DNA from: an uncultured Collinsella sp.
GTDB lineage: Bacteria; Actinomycetota; Coriobacteriia; Coriobacteriales; Coriobacteriaceae
Length of the DNA: 16,987 nt
NCBI GenBank assembly: GCA_958346935.1
Contig: CATVTM010000045.1
Location: 1-16,987, forward strand
Direction of reading: 5' to 3'
The translations under genes and the position numbers were made by a program. The notes beneath the pieces are model-generated. The model ran no database searches and was not told the origin of the DNA. It worked only from the letters and a program-made list of their open reading frames with translations. This document shows, piece by piece, positions 1 to 7,183 of this stretch (position 1 is the stretch's first letter; each line of letters opens with the position of its first letter).

Positions 1-189
1 GGGAGACGGCGAGTTAGCCGGCAGGTCGGCATGTCAATCCTGGTCTAACAGAGCCAAATTTAATCCGGTTAACGGTCATTTTCGCAGCTTAGAAACTTTA
101 ACGAGGTCGCCCCAAATCACACTTGCCAGACAACCGCGCTTACGAATGCAGGCACGCACACGCCCAACGCCACCCTCCGCTACACTCAA
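1..189. other. Leading non-coding stretch, no gene seen
   Basis: No open frame with a ribosome site and no tRNA or rRNA fold is visible here. The stretch is less GC-rich than the genes that follow. It ends at the palindrome over the start of the next small gene. A gene may lie further upstream, outside the window. Confidence 0.4.
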
Positions 190-215
190 CATAGAGTTAT
201 ACATATGATTCTATG
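190..215. promoter_or_regulatory. Palindromic operator candidate before the small Phd-like gene
   Basis: A 26-bp imperfect palindrome begins CATAGA and ends TCTATG. Ten of its 13 symmetric base pairs match. It contains a -10-like TATACA (198-203) and ends just before the TAAGGAG ribosome site at 216-222. Autorepressing antitoxins commonly bind such sites, so autoregulation is a reasonable inference. No good -35 box is visible, and the call is tentative. Confidence 0.4.
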
Positions 216-228
216 TAAGGAGTTTCAT

Positions 229-402
229 ATGCCTGTCGTAAAGCCTATTTCTGATCAGACGCGCGCGCTAACTACCATTCAGGAACGCGAAGATCACATT
301 CAACGTACCATCGCTCATGGTTACGACGACCTCACCAACGGTCGTGTGCGCCCCTGGAAACAAGCAAAAGCTGAGGCAGATCGGATGCGAGCCATCAGGT
401 AA
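229..402 (+). CDS. Small protein resembling an internally deleted Phd/YefM-type antitoxin
   Basis: This frame encodes 57 residues. I chose the ATG at 229 because TAAGGAG (216-222) sits six bases before it; an in-frame ATG at 205 has no such site. The first residues, MPVVKPISD, match the opening of prevent-host-death (Phd/YefM) antitoxins. The last ~35 residues are charged and helical-looking (IQRTIAHGYDDLTNGRVRPW), like the toxin-binding tail of such proteins. The middle DNA-binding part of a normal ~85-90 residue antitoxin seems to be missing. No toxin gene follows before serC. I therefore read it as a solitary, shortened antitoxin or its remnant. It may still be translated, given the intact start and palindrome. 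It could instead be an unrelated small protein. Confidence 0.5.
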   Translation: MPVVKPISDQTRALTTIQEREDHIQRTIAHGYDDLTNGRVRPWKQAKAEADRMRAIR

Positions 403-538
403 GGCCACCTCTCCCCCATGTAACAACCCTGTAAATCATAGCGGCGCACTCGGGTTTTGCTGTGATGCGGTCGCGTCTGGCGCTGCACTGTGCTAAAGTA
501 TCCCGAACGTTCAAACGACTATGAGGGGGACCTAGAAG

Positions 539-1663
539 ATGGCACGTGTGCACAACTTCTCAGCAGGCCCGGCCGCACTGCCCACCAGCGTACTCGCCGA
601 GATCGCCGACGAGATGATGGACTACCGCGGTTGCGGCATGTCCGTGCTCGAGATGAGCCATCGATCTAGTATGTACCAGCAGATCATCGACGACGCCGAG
701 GCAACCCTGCGCCGCCTGCTGAGCATCCCCGATAACTACCGCGTCCTGTTTTTGCAGGGCGGCGCCACGCTGCAGTTCGCGGGCATCCCGATGAACCTCA
801 TGCGCCGCGGCCGCGCCGGCTACGTCGTGACCGGCAACTTTGCCAACAAGGCATACAAGGAGGCCGCCAAGTACGGCGAGGCCGTGCTGCTCGCGAGCTC
901 CGAGGACACCAACTTCGACCGCATTCCCAACATGGCCGACATCAACGCGCGCATTGCCGCCGAGGCCGCGGACGACGGGCTCGACTACGTCTACATCTGC
1001 CAGAACAACACCATCTTTGGCACCATGTACCACGAGCTGCCCGCTTGCGGCGACGTGCCGCTGGTCGCCGATGTCTCGAGCTGCTTTCTGTCGCAGCCGC
1101 TCGACGTTGAGCGCTACGGGCTCATCTACGCCGGCGCGCAGAAAAACGCCGGCGCCGCAGGCGTGACTGTGGTCATCGTGCGCGACGACCTGATCGCCGA
1201 CGGCCCGGCCTTTGCGCAGACGCCGCAGTACATGGATCTTAAGACCGAGGCCGCCAAGGGCTCCATGCTCAACACGCCCAACACCTTTGGCATCTACGTG
1301 TGCGGCAAGGTATTCCGCTGGGTCGAGGAGACCGGCGGACTTGCTGCCATGGCCGAGCGCAACTGGGCCAAGGCCAACCTGCTCTACAACCTGCTCGAGA
1401 ACAGCGAGCTGTTCCACGGCACCACGCAGGAGGGCAGCCGCTCCATCGCCAACGTCACGTTCCGTACCGGCGATGCCGACCTCGACGCCGCCTTTGTCGC
1501 AGGCGCGGCCGAGCACCAGATTCAAAACGTCAAGGGCCATCGCCTAGTGGGCGGCATGCGCGCCAGTGTCTACAACGCCGTAACCATGGAAGACGTGCGG
1601 GCACTGGCCTCGTACATGAAGGACTTCGAAGCGCAGCATAGTTTGAGCCCGCGATCTAACTAG
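539..1663 (+). CDS. serC: Phosphoserine aminotransferase
   Basis: SerC is a cytoplasmic PLP enzyme that converts 3-phosphohydroxypyruvate plus glutamate to phosphoserine plus 2-oxoglutarate, the second step of serine synthesis. The frame gives 374 residues, slightly above the usual ~360. It opens with the family's HNFSAGPAALP. GGAT (74-77) fits the PLP phosphate site, and K202 in GAQKNAG fits the Schiff-base lysine. GHRLVGGMRASVYNA (333-347) is the substrate-arginine loop near the C-terminus. A GAGGGGGA ribosome site (523-530) precedes the ATG by eight bases. serA follows after 72 bases in the same direction, which suggests one transcript. The last ~10 residues are an unconserved tail. The identification is secure. 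Confidence 0.96.
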   Translation: MARVHNFSAGPAALPTSVLAEIADEMMDYRGCGMSVLEMSHRSSMYQQIIDDAEATLRRLLSIPDNYRVLFLQGGATLQFAGIPMNLMRRGRAGYVVTGNFANKAYKEAAKYGEAVLLASSEDTNFDRIPNMADINARIAAEAADDGLDYVYICQNNTIFGTMYHELPACGDVPLVADVSSCFLSQPLDVERYGLIYAGAQKNAGAAGVTVVIVRDDLIADGPAFAQTPQYMDLKTEAAKGSMLNTPNTFGIYVCGKVFRWVEETGGLAAMAERNWAKANLLYNLLENSELFHGTTQEGSRSIANVTFRTGDADLDAAFVAGAAEHQIQNVKGHRLVGGMRASVYNAVTMEDVRALASYMKDFEAQHSLSPRSN

Positions 1664-1735
1664 CCCGCAGCACGCGGGCCGACCAGCCACCTCAGACCAC
1701 CCTGTTTAGATTAAAACCTGCTAAGGAGTTTTTCC

Positions 1736-2899
1736 ATGCGTAAGATAAAGACCATCGACGACATCACTAAAGACGGCAAAGTCGAGTTTGGCGAGGGCTA
1801 CGAGTTTGTAAGCACCGCCGAGGAGGCCGACGCGATCCTGATGCGCTCGACCGACCTGCACGGCTACGAGCTGCCCGAGGGCATCCGCGCCATCGCCCGC
1901 TGCGGTGCCGGCGTCAACAACATCCCCGTCGAGGAGTACGCCAAGAAAGGCGTCGTCGTCTTTAACTCCCCCGGTGCCAACAGCAACGCCGTCAAGGAGC
2001 TTGTCCTGGGCATGCTGGTGCTTTCGAGCCGCGGCGTAGTGCAGTCGATGAACTGGGTGCGTGACAACGCCGACGACCCCGAAATCCAGGTCGATGCCGA
2101 GAAGGCCAAGAAGGCCTTTGTGGGCCGCGAGCTCAAGGGCAAGCGCATTGGCGTCATCGGCCTGGGCAACGTGGGCTCCAAGGTCGCCAACGCCTGTGTC
2201 GATCTGGGCATGGACGTCTACGGCTACGACCCGTTCATTTCCGTCGAGCACGCGTGGGTGCTGAGCCGCGAGGTGCAGCGCGTGGGCACGCTCGAGGACC
2301 TCTGCCGCGGCTGCGACTACCTCACCGTACACGTGCCCAGCAAGGCCGACACCATCGGCATGATCAGCACCGAGCAGATTAACCTGCTGGCACCCGACGC
2401 CGTGCTCATCAACTACGCACGCGAAACCATCATTGACGAGGACGCCGTCGACGCTGCCCTGCGCGAGGGCAAGCTGAGCTGGTTTAGCTGCGACTTTGCC
2501 ACGCCCAAGACCGTCAAGATGCCCAATACGTTTATCACCACGCACTCGGGCGCCGGCACCGGTGAGGCCGAGGCCAACTGCGCCGATATGGCCATCAGCG
2601 AGCTCAAGGATTACCTGGAAAACGGCAACATCGCACACAGCGTCAACTACCCCGCCTGCAGCATGGGCAAGGCGCGCGCCGCAAGCCGCATCGCCTGCCT
2701 GCACGCCAACGTGCCCAACATGATCGGCCAGATCACGGCAATCCTGGCCAAGGACAATGCCAACGTGCAGCGTATGACCAACGAGTCTGCCGGCGAGAAC
2801 GCCTACACCATGTTCGACACCGACGAGCACCTGGACAGCAGCACCATCGAGGCGCTCAAGCAGATTCCATCGATGTATCGCGTGCGCGTGATCAAATAG
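1736..2899 (+). CDS. serA: D-3-phosphoglycerate dehydrogenase, short ACT-domain type
   Basis: SerA oxidises 3-phosphoglycerate to 3-phosphohydroxypyruvate with NAD, the first step of serine synthesis. The 387-residue protein is the short form common in anaerobes. It has a substrate region with RCGAGVNNIP (55-64), a Rossmann NAD motif GLGNVGS (142-148), the catalytic-type Arg at 229 (NYARE), and the catalytic His at 270 (TTHSGAGT). A C-terminal ACT domain spans about 317-387 and is probably the site of serine feedback. AAGGAG (1723-1728) sets the start. One oddity: the active-site Glu usually found in the D-F-P-x-E segment is not visible, since residues 253-258 read DFATPK. The protein may use another acid or be a divergent paralogue. 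It pairs with serC upstream and ends at a strong terminator. Confidence 0.93.
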   Translation: MRKIKTIDDITKDGKVEFGEGYEFVSTAEEADAILMRSTDLHGYELPEGIRAIARCGAGVNNIPVEEYAKKGVVVFNSPGANSNAVKELVLGMLVLSSRGVVQSMNWVRDNADDPEIQVDAEKAKKAFVGRELKGKRIGVIGLGNVGSKVANACVDLGMDVYGYDPFISVEHAWVLSREVQRVGTLEDLCRGCDYLTVHVPSKADTIGMISTEQINLLAPDAVLINYARETIIDEDAVDAALREGKLSWFSCDFATPKTVKMPNTFITTHSGAGTGEAEANCADMAISELKDYLENGNIAHSVNYPACSMGKARAASRIACLHANVPNMIGQITAILAKDNANVQRMTNESAGENAYTMFDTDEHLDSSTIEALKQIPSMYRVRVIK

Positions 2900-2938
2900 C
2901 GCCGGCGCCAAGCCTGCCAGGCAGTCCATGAAGCCCAA

Positions 2939-2975
2939 TCGGCCCCCGTTTTCACGAAACGGGGGCCGAATTTTG
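2939..2975 (+). terminator. Intrinsic terminator of the serC-serA transcript
   Basis: A 13-bp perfect stem (2939-2951 with 2957-2969) carries a five-base loop and is followed by ATTTTG. It begins 40 bases after the serA stop, which fits the end of a serCA transcript. The stem has A residues on its other side only within the arm, so I assign it to the plus strand. Confidence 0.88.
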
Positions 2976-2991
2976 TGCTTCCGACGGCTTG

Positions 2992-3170
2992 AAAAGTGCT
3001 ACCCAGAACAAGTTTTTTCGGATAATCGACAGTAAGACCCAAATCACCAAGCGCACCCGCTTTGATAAGCAGCTTTATCAGGGGCTTTAGTAGGTAAAAA
3101 TCGATCTCTATATACCACATCCAAGTTGACTGTCGATTTTCCGAAACAACTTGTTTTGGATAGCATTTTT
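2992..3170. repeat. 42-bp imperfect inverted repeat pair with 95-bp spacer, 3' of nuclease gene A
   Basis: The left arm is 2992-3033 and the right arm 3129-3170. When the right arm is reverse-complemented, 37 of 42 positions match, and two of the five mismatches would be G-U pairs in RNA. The 95-bp spacer (3034-3128) holds no convincing reading frame. It contains a small near-palindrome, GATAA-GCAGCT-TTATC (3063-3078). Neither arm has a T-run typical of a terminator. The pair lies between the serA terminator and the 3' end of the leftward nuclease-like gene. It could be the ends of a small non-autonomous element, a dispersed intergenic repeat, or a structured RNA. A transcript entering from gene A would form one very long hairpin. 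Confidence 0.8.
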
Positions 3171-3203
3171 ATAGCCCTTCCAAAGCGAAACTGAAGCCAT
3201 TTT

Positions 3204-3249
3204 CGCGACCAAAACTCTAGTTCACGCGACCGTTTTCCACCCGCGCGAC
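3204..3249. repeat. Three spaced CGCGAC hexamers at the 3' end of nuclease gene A
   Basis: CGCGAC occurs at 3204-3209, 3225-3230 and 3244-3249, with start-to-start spacing of 21 and 19 bases, roughly two helical turns each. The last copy overlaps the stop codon of the leftward gene. Regular spacing can mark protein binding to one face of DNA, but the word is short and GC-rich, so chance is possible. Confidence 0.35.
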
Positions 3250-4298
3250 TACATTTCCGCCCAATTGATAAAAATCTCCTCACGAAGCCGCCGTTCGAGC
3301 TCCTGCTGCCGCGGTGTCTTGTCTTTCAGCGGCACATCGAGATAGGACATGATGAGCTCCATCACCACGCGGAAGGCATCGGAGTCGGCCAGCTGGCCAT
3401 AGGTCATCAGAACGACGGGATATCCCATGGCTTGCAGCGCCGTCGTTCGATCGGAGTCCGAGATCTTGGATTCTATGGATCCGTGAATGGCCTTACCTTG
3501 GCATTCAACCAGACACTCTCGACTACCGTCCTTATTTGCCAGCAGGATATCGGCATAGCGCCTATCAAGCCCCGAAATCAGGCGGGCGCTGCGTGTCATG
3601 CGAATCTCGACGTTATTGGTAAGGCGCAGCCCTTCGCCGCCGCGCAATCTCGTAAGGCCAAACAGCATCGAAGCCTGGACCTCGAGCGGCGATGCTACCA
3701 CCCCCGTAATGCATTTTGCGGCACGTGTGAACGATTTAGCACCGCGAAGCCCCCGGATCTTATCGACGTACTCTGAAAGGTCAGAGAGCTCGATCAAGGG
3801 AGGTCGTTTCCACAAGTCCGTTGAATTCCCCGAGGCATCCTTTACGTTTTCCCAGCCCAGCCGCGCGTCGCCCCACCGGTCCCCGTATGCCTGCTCAAGT
3901 GCCGTCTTTACCTGAGGCGCGATCTTGCACACGGCAAAGGTACCGCACATCTCATACATGCACATGATCAGGCGCTCGTTTGAGACCGAAGAAGCCAGGG
4001 TCAGCAGGGTAAAGAGCGGTGACGCGACATCGAGGCCAAACTCTGTCTGCCGCACGGAGTCAAACGGCCTCTCCCCGTTCCAAACATGCCTGACAATGCG
4101 ATCGCCCTTACGTCCGCAGCTGCCCTGTGCCAACACGTGTAACGGGGTGCCCAGGAAATGCTTGACGAGCGGGTGCTCGCAAAGACGCTCCCTGCGCTGG
4201 TCGTCCGCAGAATCGGGCAGGTCCGGCATTATCGCCAAGACCTGTGGGGGTATCCGGTGATACCGAAAGGCAGATATGTCGCACAGTATGTCGTCCAT
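3249..4298 (-). CDS. AbiEi/DUF559-like protein with PDDEXK-type nuclease domain (paralogue A)
   Basis: This gene encodes 349 residues from the ATG at 4298, chosen because MDDILCDISAFRYHRIPP looks like a true N-terminus of this kind of protein. The frame stays open another 85 low-complexity codons upstream, which I leave out. The C-terminal half has restriction-endonuclease-fold features: SPLE (203-206), D250 in RYADILL, ECQGK (265-269) in the place of E-x-K, a His at 272, then D283-R284 before ALQAMGY (287-293). Paralogue B in this window shares the same order of motifs. No clear ribosome site precedes the start. The gene points away from the peptidase gene across 154 bases, and a long inverted repeat lies 3' of it. 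Function is unknown. A defence, DNA-repair or antitoxin-like role is possible but unproven. No partner toxin gene is adjacent. Confidence 0.72.
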   Translation of the reverse strand: MDDILCDISAFRYHRIPPQVLAIMPDLPDSADDQRRERLCEHPLVKHFLGTPLHVLAQGSCGRKGDRIVRHVWNGERPFDSVRQTEFGLDVASPLFTLLTLASSVSNERLIMCMYEMCGTFAVCKIAPQVKTALEQAYGDRWGDARLGWENVKDASGNSTDLWKRPPLIELSDLSEYVDKIRGLRGAKSFTRAAKCITGVVASPLEVQASMLFGLTRLRGGEGLRLTNNVEIRMTRSARLISGLDRRYADILLANKDGSRECLVECQGKAIHGSIESKISDSDRTTALQAMGYPVVLMTYGQLADSDAFRVVMELIMSYLDVPLKDKTPRQQELERRLREEIFINWAEM

Positions 4299-4412
4299 GA
4301 AGTGTACGTACCCACTGCATCGTTTGTGAACCCGCTCAGACGGCGAGTGCGATGGCTCGGCCTGCGAACGGTAAATGCTGCTGCGCGCGCGTCGCGAATC
4401 TCTCAGGAGGCT

Positions 4413-4418
4413 TACAAT
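4413..4418 (+). promoter_or_regulatory. Possible -10 box for the peptidase gene
   Basis: TACAAT lies 34 bases before the ATG at 4453, leaving room for a short leader and the GTGAGG ribosome site (4441-4446). No recognisable -35 box stands at the right distance, so this is weak. Confidence 0.3.
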
Positions 4419-4452
4419 CGGTTTGGAAAGCAGACTGATTGTGAGGTTGCAT

Positions 4453-5673
4453 ATGGTTGATGAGGACTTTGCCTGGCGGCTTGCGCAGGAGCTTGTGCGG
4501 ATCGACAGCTCAGACCCGGGCGCGTATGAGAATGAAATTGAGCGGTATATCAAAGCGCTGGTTGAGGAACGGCTGGCACGGTTGAACTACCCGACACTCG
4601 ATGCCATACGGATTGAGGAACTCGAGGTACTGCCCGGGCGCCGCAACCTTATGATCACCGTGCCCGGTTTGAGCGACGAGCCACGGCTCGTCTACATCTG
4701 CCACATGGATACCGTTACCTTGGGCAATGGCTGGGACGCGGACATCGCACCGCTTGGGGCGGTTGTGCGCAACGACAAACTCTATGGCCGCGGTGCCTGC
4801 GACATGAAGGGCGGCCTGGCTTGCGCCATTACCGCGCTTGCCCACACACTCGAGCGCGTGGCGGCGGATGGCGCGCTGCCACGCCGCGGCTTTTCGCTCA
4901 TCTGCTCGGTCGACGAGGAAGACTTCATGCGCGGCTCAGAAGCCGCGATCGATGCTGGCTGGGTCGGCTCGCGCGAATGGGTGCTGGACACCGAACCCAC
5001 CGACGGACAGATCCAGGTGGCGCACAAGGGGCGTACGTGGTTCGAGATTGAAATGGCCGGCGTCACGGCGCATGCAAGCCAGCCTTGGAAGGGCGCAGAC
5101 GCCGTCGCCGCCATGGCCGAGGTCGTGTGTTCGCTCCGTCGCGCGTTTGCGGCGCTGCCCGCGCACGATGAGCTGGGACCATCGACCATCACGTTTGGCC
5201 AAATCGAGGGCGGATATCGCCCCTATGTCGTGCCCGACCGCGCCAAAGTCTGGGCCGACATGCGTCTGACCCCGCCGACCGATACGGCCGCCGCGACGCG
5301 CATGGTAGAGCAGGCCATCGCCGTCGCCGAAGCCGCCGTTCCCGGTTGCCATGGCAGCTACACCGTGACGGGCGACCGCCCCGCCATCGAGCGCGACCCG
5401 AGCTCTCCCCTTCTAGCAGCGCTCAAGCGTGCCGCCGATGGCGTGACGGACGCGGACACGACCGTCGGCTTCTTTACCGGCTACACCGATACCGCCGTCA
5501 TTGCCGGCAAGACAGGCAACCGCAATTGTATGAGCTACGGCCCCGGCTCGTTGGCGCTCGCACACAAGCCCGACGAGTATGTGCCCCATGCCGATATCGT
5601 TCGCTGCCAAAACGTGCTCATCGCGCTCGCCGATAACGTGCTCTGGGACGCGAATGGACAAGTTGGGGCATAA
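4453..5673 (+). CDS. M20-family metallopeptidase/deacylase (ArgE/DapE/carboxypeptidase G2-like)
   Basis: The 406-residue protein belongs to the two-zinc M20 amidohydrolases, which cleave N-acyl amino acids or small peptides in the cytoplasm. Visible metal and catalytic residues are H84 and D86 in CHMD, D117 in GRGACDMKGG, the E155-E156 pair in SVDEEDF, D179 in LDTEPTD, and H371 in ALAHKPDEYV. A dimerisation (lid) domain follows VAHKGRTWFEIEMAGVTAHAS (about 189-300). I chose the ATG at 4453, with GTGAGG six bases ahead; the frame is open further upstream but those codons look non-coding. Substrate cannot be told from sequence: succinyl-diaminopimelate, acetyl-ornithine and dipeptides are all candidates. 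A DUF1015-like gene follows after 39 bases and is probably co-transcribed. Confidence 0.88.
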   Translation: MVDEDFAWRLAQELVRIDSSDPGAYENEIERYIKALVEERLARLNYPTLDAIRIEELEVLPGRRNLMITVPGLSDEPRLVYICHMDTVTLGNGWDADIAPLGAVVRNDKLYGRGACDMKGGLACAITALAHTLERVAADGALPRRGFSLICSVDEEDFMRGSEAAIDAGWVGSREWVLDTEPTDGQIQVAHKGRTWFEIEMAGVTAHASQPWKGADAVAAMAEVVCSLRRAFAALPAHDELGPSTITFGQIEGGYRPYVVPDRAKVWADMRLTPPTDTAAATRMVEQAIAVAEAAVPGCHGSYTVTGDRPAIERDPSSPLLAALKRAADGVTDADTTVGFFTGYTDTAVIAGKTGNRNCMSYGPGSLALAHKPDEYVPHADIVRCQNVLIALADNVLWDANGQVGA

Positions 5674-5712
5674 TAAGCCGCGAACAAACCGACTCGCGCG
5701 TTAGGACCGCCC

Positions 5713-6402
5713 ATGAAAGCACTTCCGTTTCCCTGCATCCGCCCGGCTCAGGACCGTGTGCTCGAGGCGCTGCCTGCGATGGGCGGTATCCTGAGCGGCA
5801 ACGACGCCCTGCGCGGCGCCATTGCTGACGGCCTAATGCTCAAGGATCCAGGCGCGGCGTATTACGTGTACGAATGCTCGGGCGAGCCGGGTCGCGCGAC
5901 GGGTGTCGTGGCGATTTGCCCGGTTAACGTACTGACGGGTAGCGACGAGGCTGCCACCGAGAGCGTCGACGCACTCGCCGCCGCGCGCGCGATCGCCGAG
6001 CTCAAGGTGCAGCCGCGCCCCGTGTCGCTCGCCTACGAGGCCTCGCCCGTCATGGATATCATCCTGGGCGCCGCCAAAGAGGGCGCGTCGCTCTACGCCG
6101 TCACCGACCCCGCGGGCATTACGCACCGCGCGTGGGAGGTCAAGCGCGAGGACGCCGTCGGGGCCATCCGCGCTATGCTCGACCAAGCACCGGAGCCGGC
6201 ACTGACCGACGACCCCGCCTACGCCGCCGCTCTGACCGGGGCGTCGCAGCTGCTGGCCGATGAGGCCCGTGCCGCCGGAACGTACACCGGCAAGGAGCCG
6301 TTCAACTTTACCGTTGCCGTGCTCTTCCCCGCCGCGCAGGTCAGCGGCGTCGCGCCGCAAGTTCCGACAGGTCTGCTCACGCACCAGGTCGCGCGGTTCT
6401 AG
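5713..6402 (+). CDS. Short, divergent DUF1015-family protein
   Basis: The 229-residue protein opens with ALPFPCIRPAQDRVLEALPA, like the start of DUF1015 proteins. It then has a YYVYEC strand (50-55), the THRAWEV segment (137-143) and FNFTVAVLFPAAQV (197-210), all in family order. Typical DUF1015 proteins are about 400 residues and carry a conserved A-D-G-H-H-R-Y motif. Here that place reads LTDDPAYAAAL (164-174), so both histidines are gone, and the protein stops soon after the LFP segment. Full-length members often sit beside serC and serA in anaerobes, which supports the assignment, although the role of the family is not established. AGGA (5703-5706) sets the start. It may be a degraded but retained version or a shorter form specialised in this lineage. 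Confidence 0.72.
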   Translation: MKALPFPCIRPAQDRVLEALPAMGGILSGNDALRGAIADGLMLKDPGAAYYVYECSGEPGRATGVVAICPVNVLTGSDEAATESVDALAAARAIAELKVQPRPVSLAYEASPVMDIILGAAKEGASLYAVTDPAGITHRAWEVKREDAVGAIRAMLDQAPEPALTDDPAYAAALTGASQLLADEARAAGTYTGKEPFNFTVAVLFPAAQVSGVAPQVPTGLLTHQVARF

Positions 6403-6447
6403 CAAGACCAGACTGCCCAGCACAAAAATCGGCAGCTCAACAAACAG

Positions 6448-6488
6448 GGGGCGGAGATGCAGCAGGTACATGCATCTCCGCCCCTTTT
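6448..6488 (+). terminator. Intrinsic terminator after the DUF1015-like gene
   Basis: A perfect 14-bp stem (6448-6461 with 6471-6484) with a nine-base loop is followed by TTTT. It lies 46 bases after the stop codon. It also sits between converging transcripts and may limit read-through from the leftward phosphatase gene, although its T-run favours the plus strand. Confidence 0.88.
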
Positions 6489-6530
6489 GCGTCGAGAAGT
6501 ATGCCGGCGACCCGTGCCGTCGCGCTCGCG

Positions 6531-7166
6531 TTATCCGCGCTGCGGACCCGCAGTAGCCACGAGCGGTTCAAGCCCCAGCTCGCGCGCGTAATCCTCCTGC
6601 GTAAAGACTTCGACCAGCTCAAACGTGTCGGATTCGTCGTCAAACGCAAAGTGTAGCACCGAGCAGTTGCCCGGAACGCGATCGCGTTCATCGGCCGCCG
6701 CGCCCTTGGTATGGTCCATGAACTCCTTGATGGCCGATCCGTGGCTCACCGCAAGGACGCACTCGTGGTCCGGGCGTCGCATGAGTTCGGTCAGCGTCGC
6801 CACCATGCGCTCGCGCACCTGGATCTGGCCCTCGCCGCCAAATTGACGATAGAAATCGCGCCACGGGCGCTCGGGCATGAGCATCACGCGCTCGGCCTCA
6901 AAGTCGCCAAAGAACCACTCGCGCAGACCGTCCAGGCGCTCGTACGTCATGGCCGGCCACAGGTTGGCGATGGTCTGTTCGGTGCGGTGCAACGTAGAGG
7001 TGTAGGCGTGGTCGGGCTCAATGCCGCGCGCACGCAAGAACATGCCGGCACGCGCCGCCTGATCGCAGCCCAGCTGTGTGAGCGGCGAGTCGCTCCAACC
7101 CTGAATGATGCGCTTAAGGTTGAATATCGTCTGTCCATGACGGACCAGATACAGATCTTTATTCAT
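6531..7166 (-). CDS. Histidine phosphatase family protein (phosphoglycerate-mutase fold), copy 1
   Basis: This cytoplasmic 211-residue protein has the RHG signature LVRHGQT with nucleophile H10. R61 lies in STLHRTEQT, the likely acid/base E83 in LREWFFGDFE, and the second catalytic His, H142, in AVSHGS. The start at 7166 has an AAGGA ribosome site seven bases ahead; upstream codons in frame belong to the gap. Members include cofactor-dependent phosphoglycerate mutases, alpha-ribazole phosphatases and broad phosphatases. The size and W-rich middle suggest a phosphatase rather than the glycolytic mutase. It follows a similar gene after only 17 bases, so the two are almost certainly co-transcribed tandem paralogues. 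Compared with its partner it has a longer C-terminal tail (about residues 185-211). Substrate is unknown. Confidence 0.85.
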   Translation of the reverse strand: MNKDLYLVRHGQTIFNLKRIIQGWSDSPLTQLGCDQAARAGMFLRARGIEPDHAYTSTLHRTEQTIANLWPAMTYERLDGLREWFFGDFEAERVMLMPERPWRDFYRQFGGEGQIQVRERMVATLTELMRRPDHECVLAVSHGSAIKEFMDHTKGAAADERDRVPGNCSVLHFAFDDESDTFELVEVFTQEDYARELGLEPLVATAGPQRG

Positions 7167-7183
7167 AGGGGTCCTTTCGTTCG

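Noticed and set aside
560..1540. A 326-codon leftward open frame antisense to serC
   Set aside because: Shadow of serC in low-complexity composition; serC is certain.
1721..2938. A 405-codon leftward open frame antisense to serA
   Set aside because: It is the mirror of a highly biased GC-rich gene; its protein is an Ala/Val/Gly/His-rich shadow with no domain and no ribosome site.
2992..3170. CRISPR array
   Set aside because: Only two arms in inverted, not direct, orientation; no regular spacers and no cas genes.
3044..3283. 79-codon leftward frame over the repeat at gene A
   Set aside because: No ribosome site; it only exists because the right repeat arm and spacer lack stops in that frame.
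4299..4553. 85-codon N-terminal extension of nuclease gene A
   Set aside because: Ser/Arg-rich without conserved features, overlapping the peptidase start region; the ATG at 4298 begins a family-like N-terminus.
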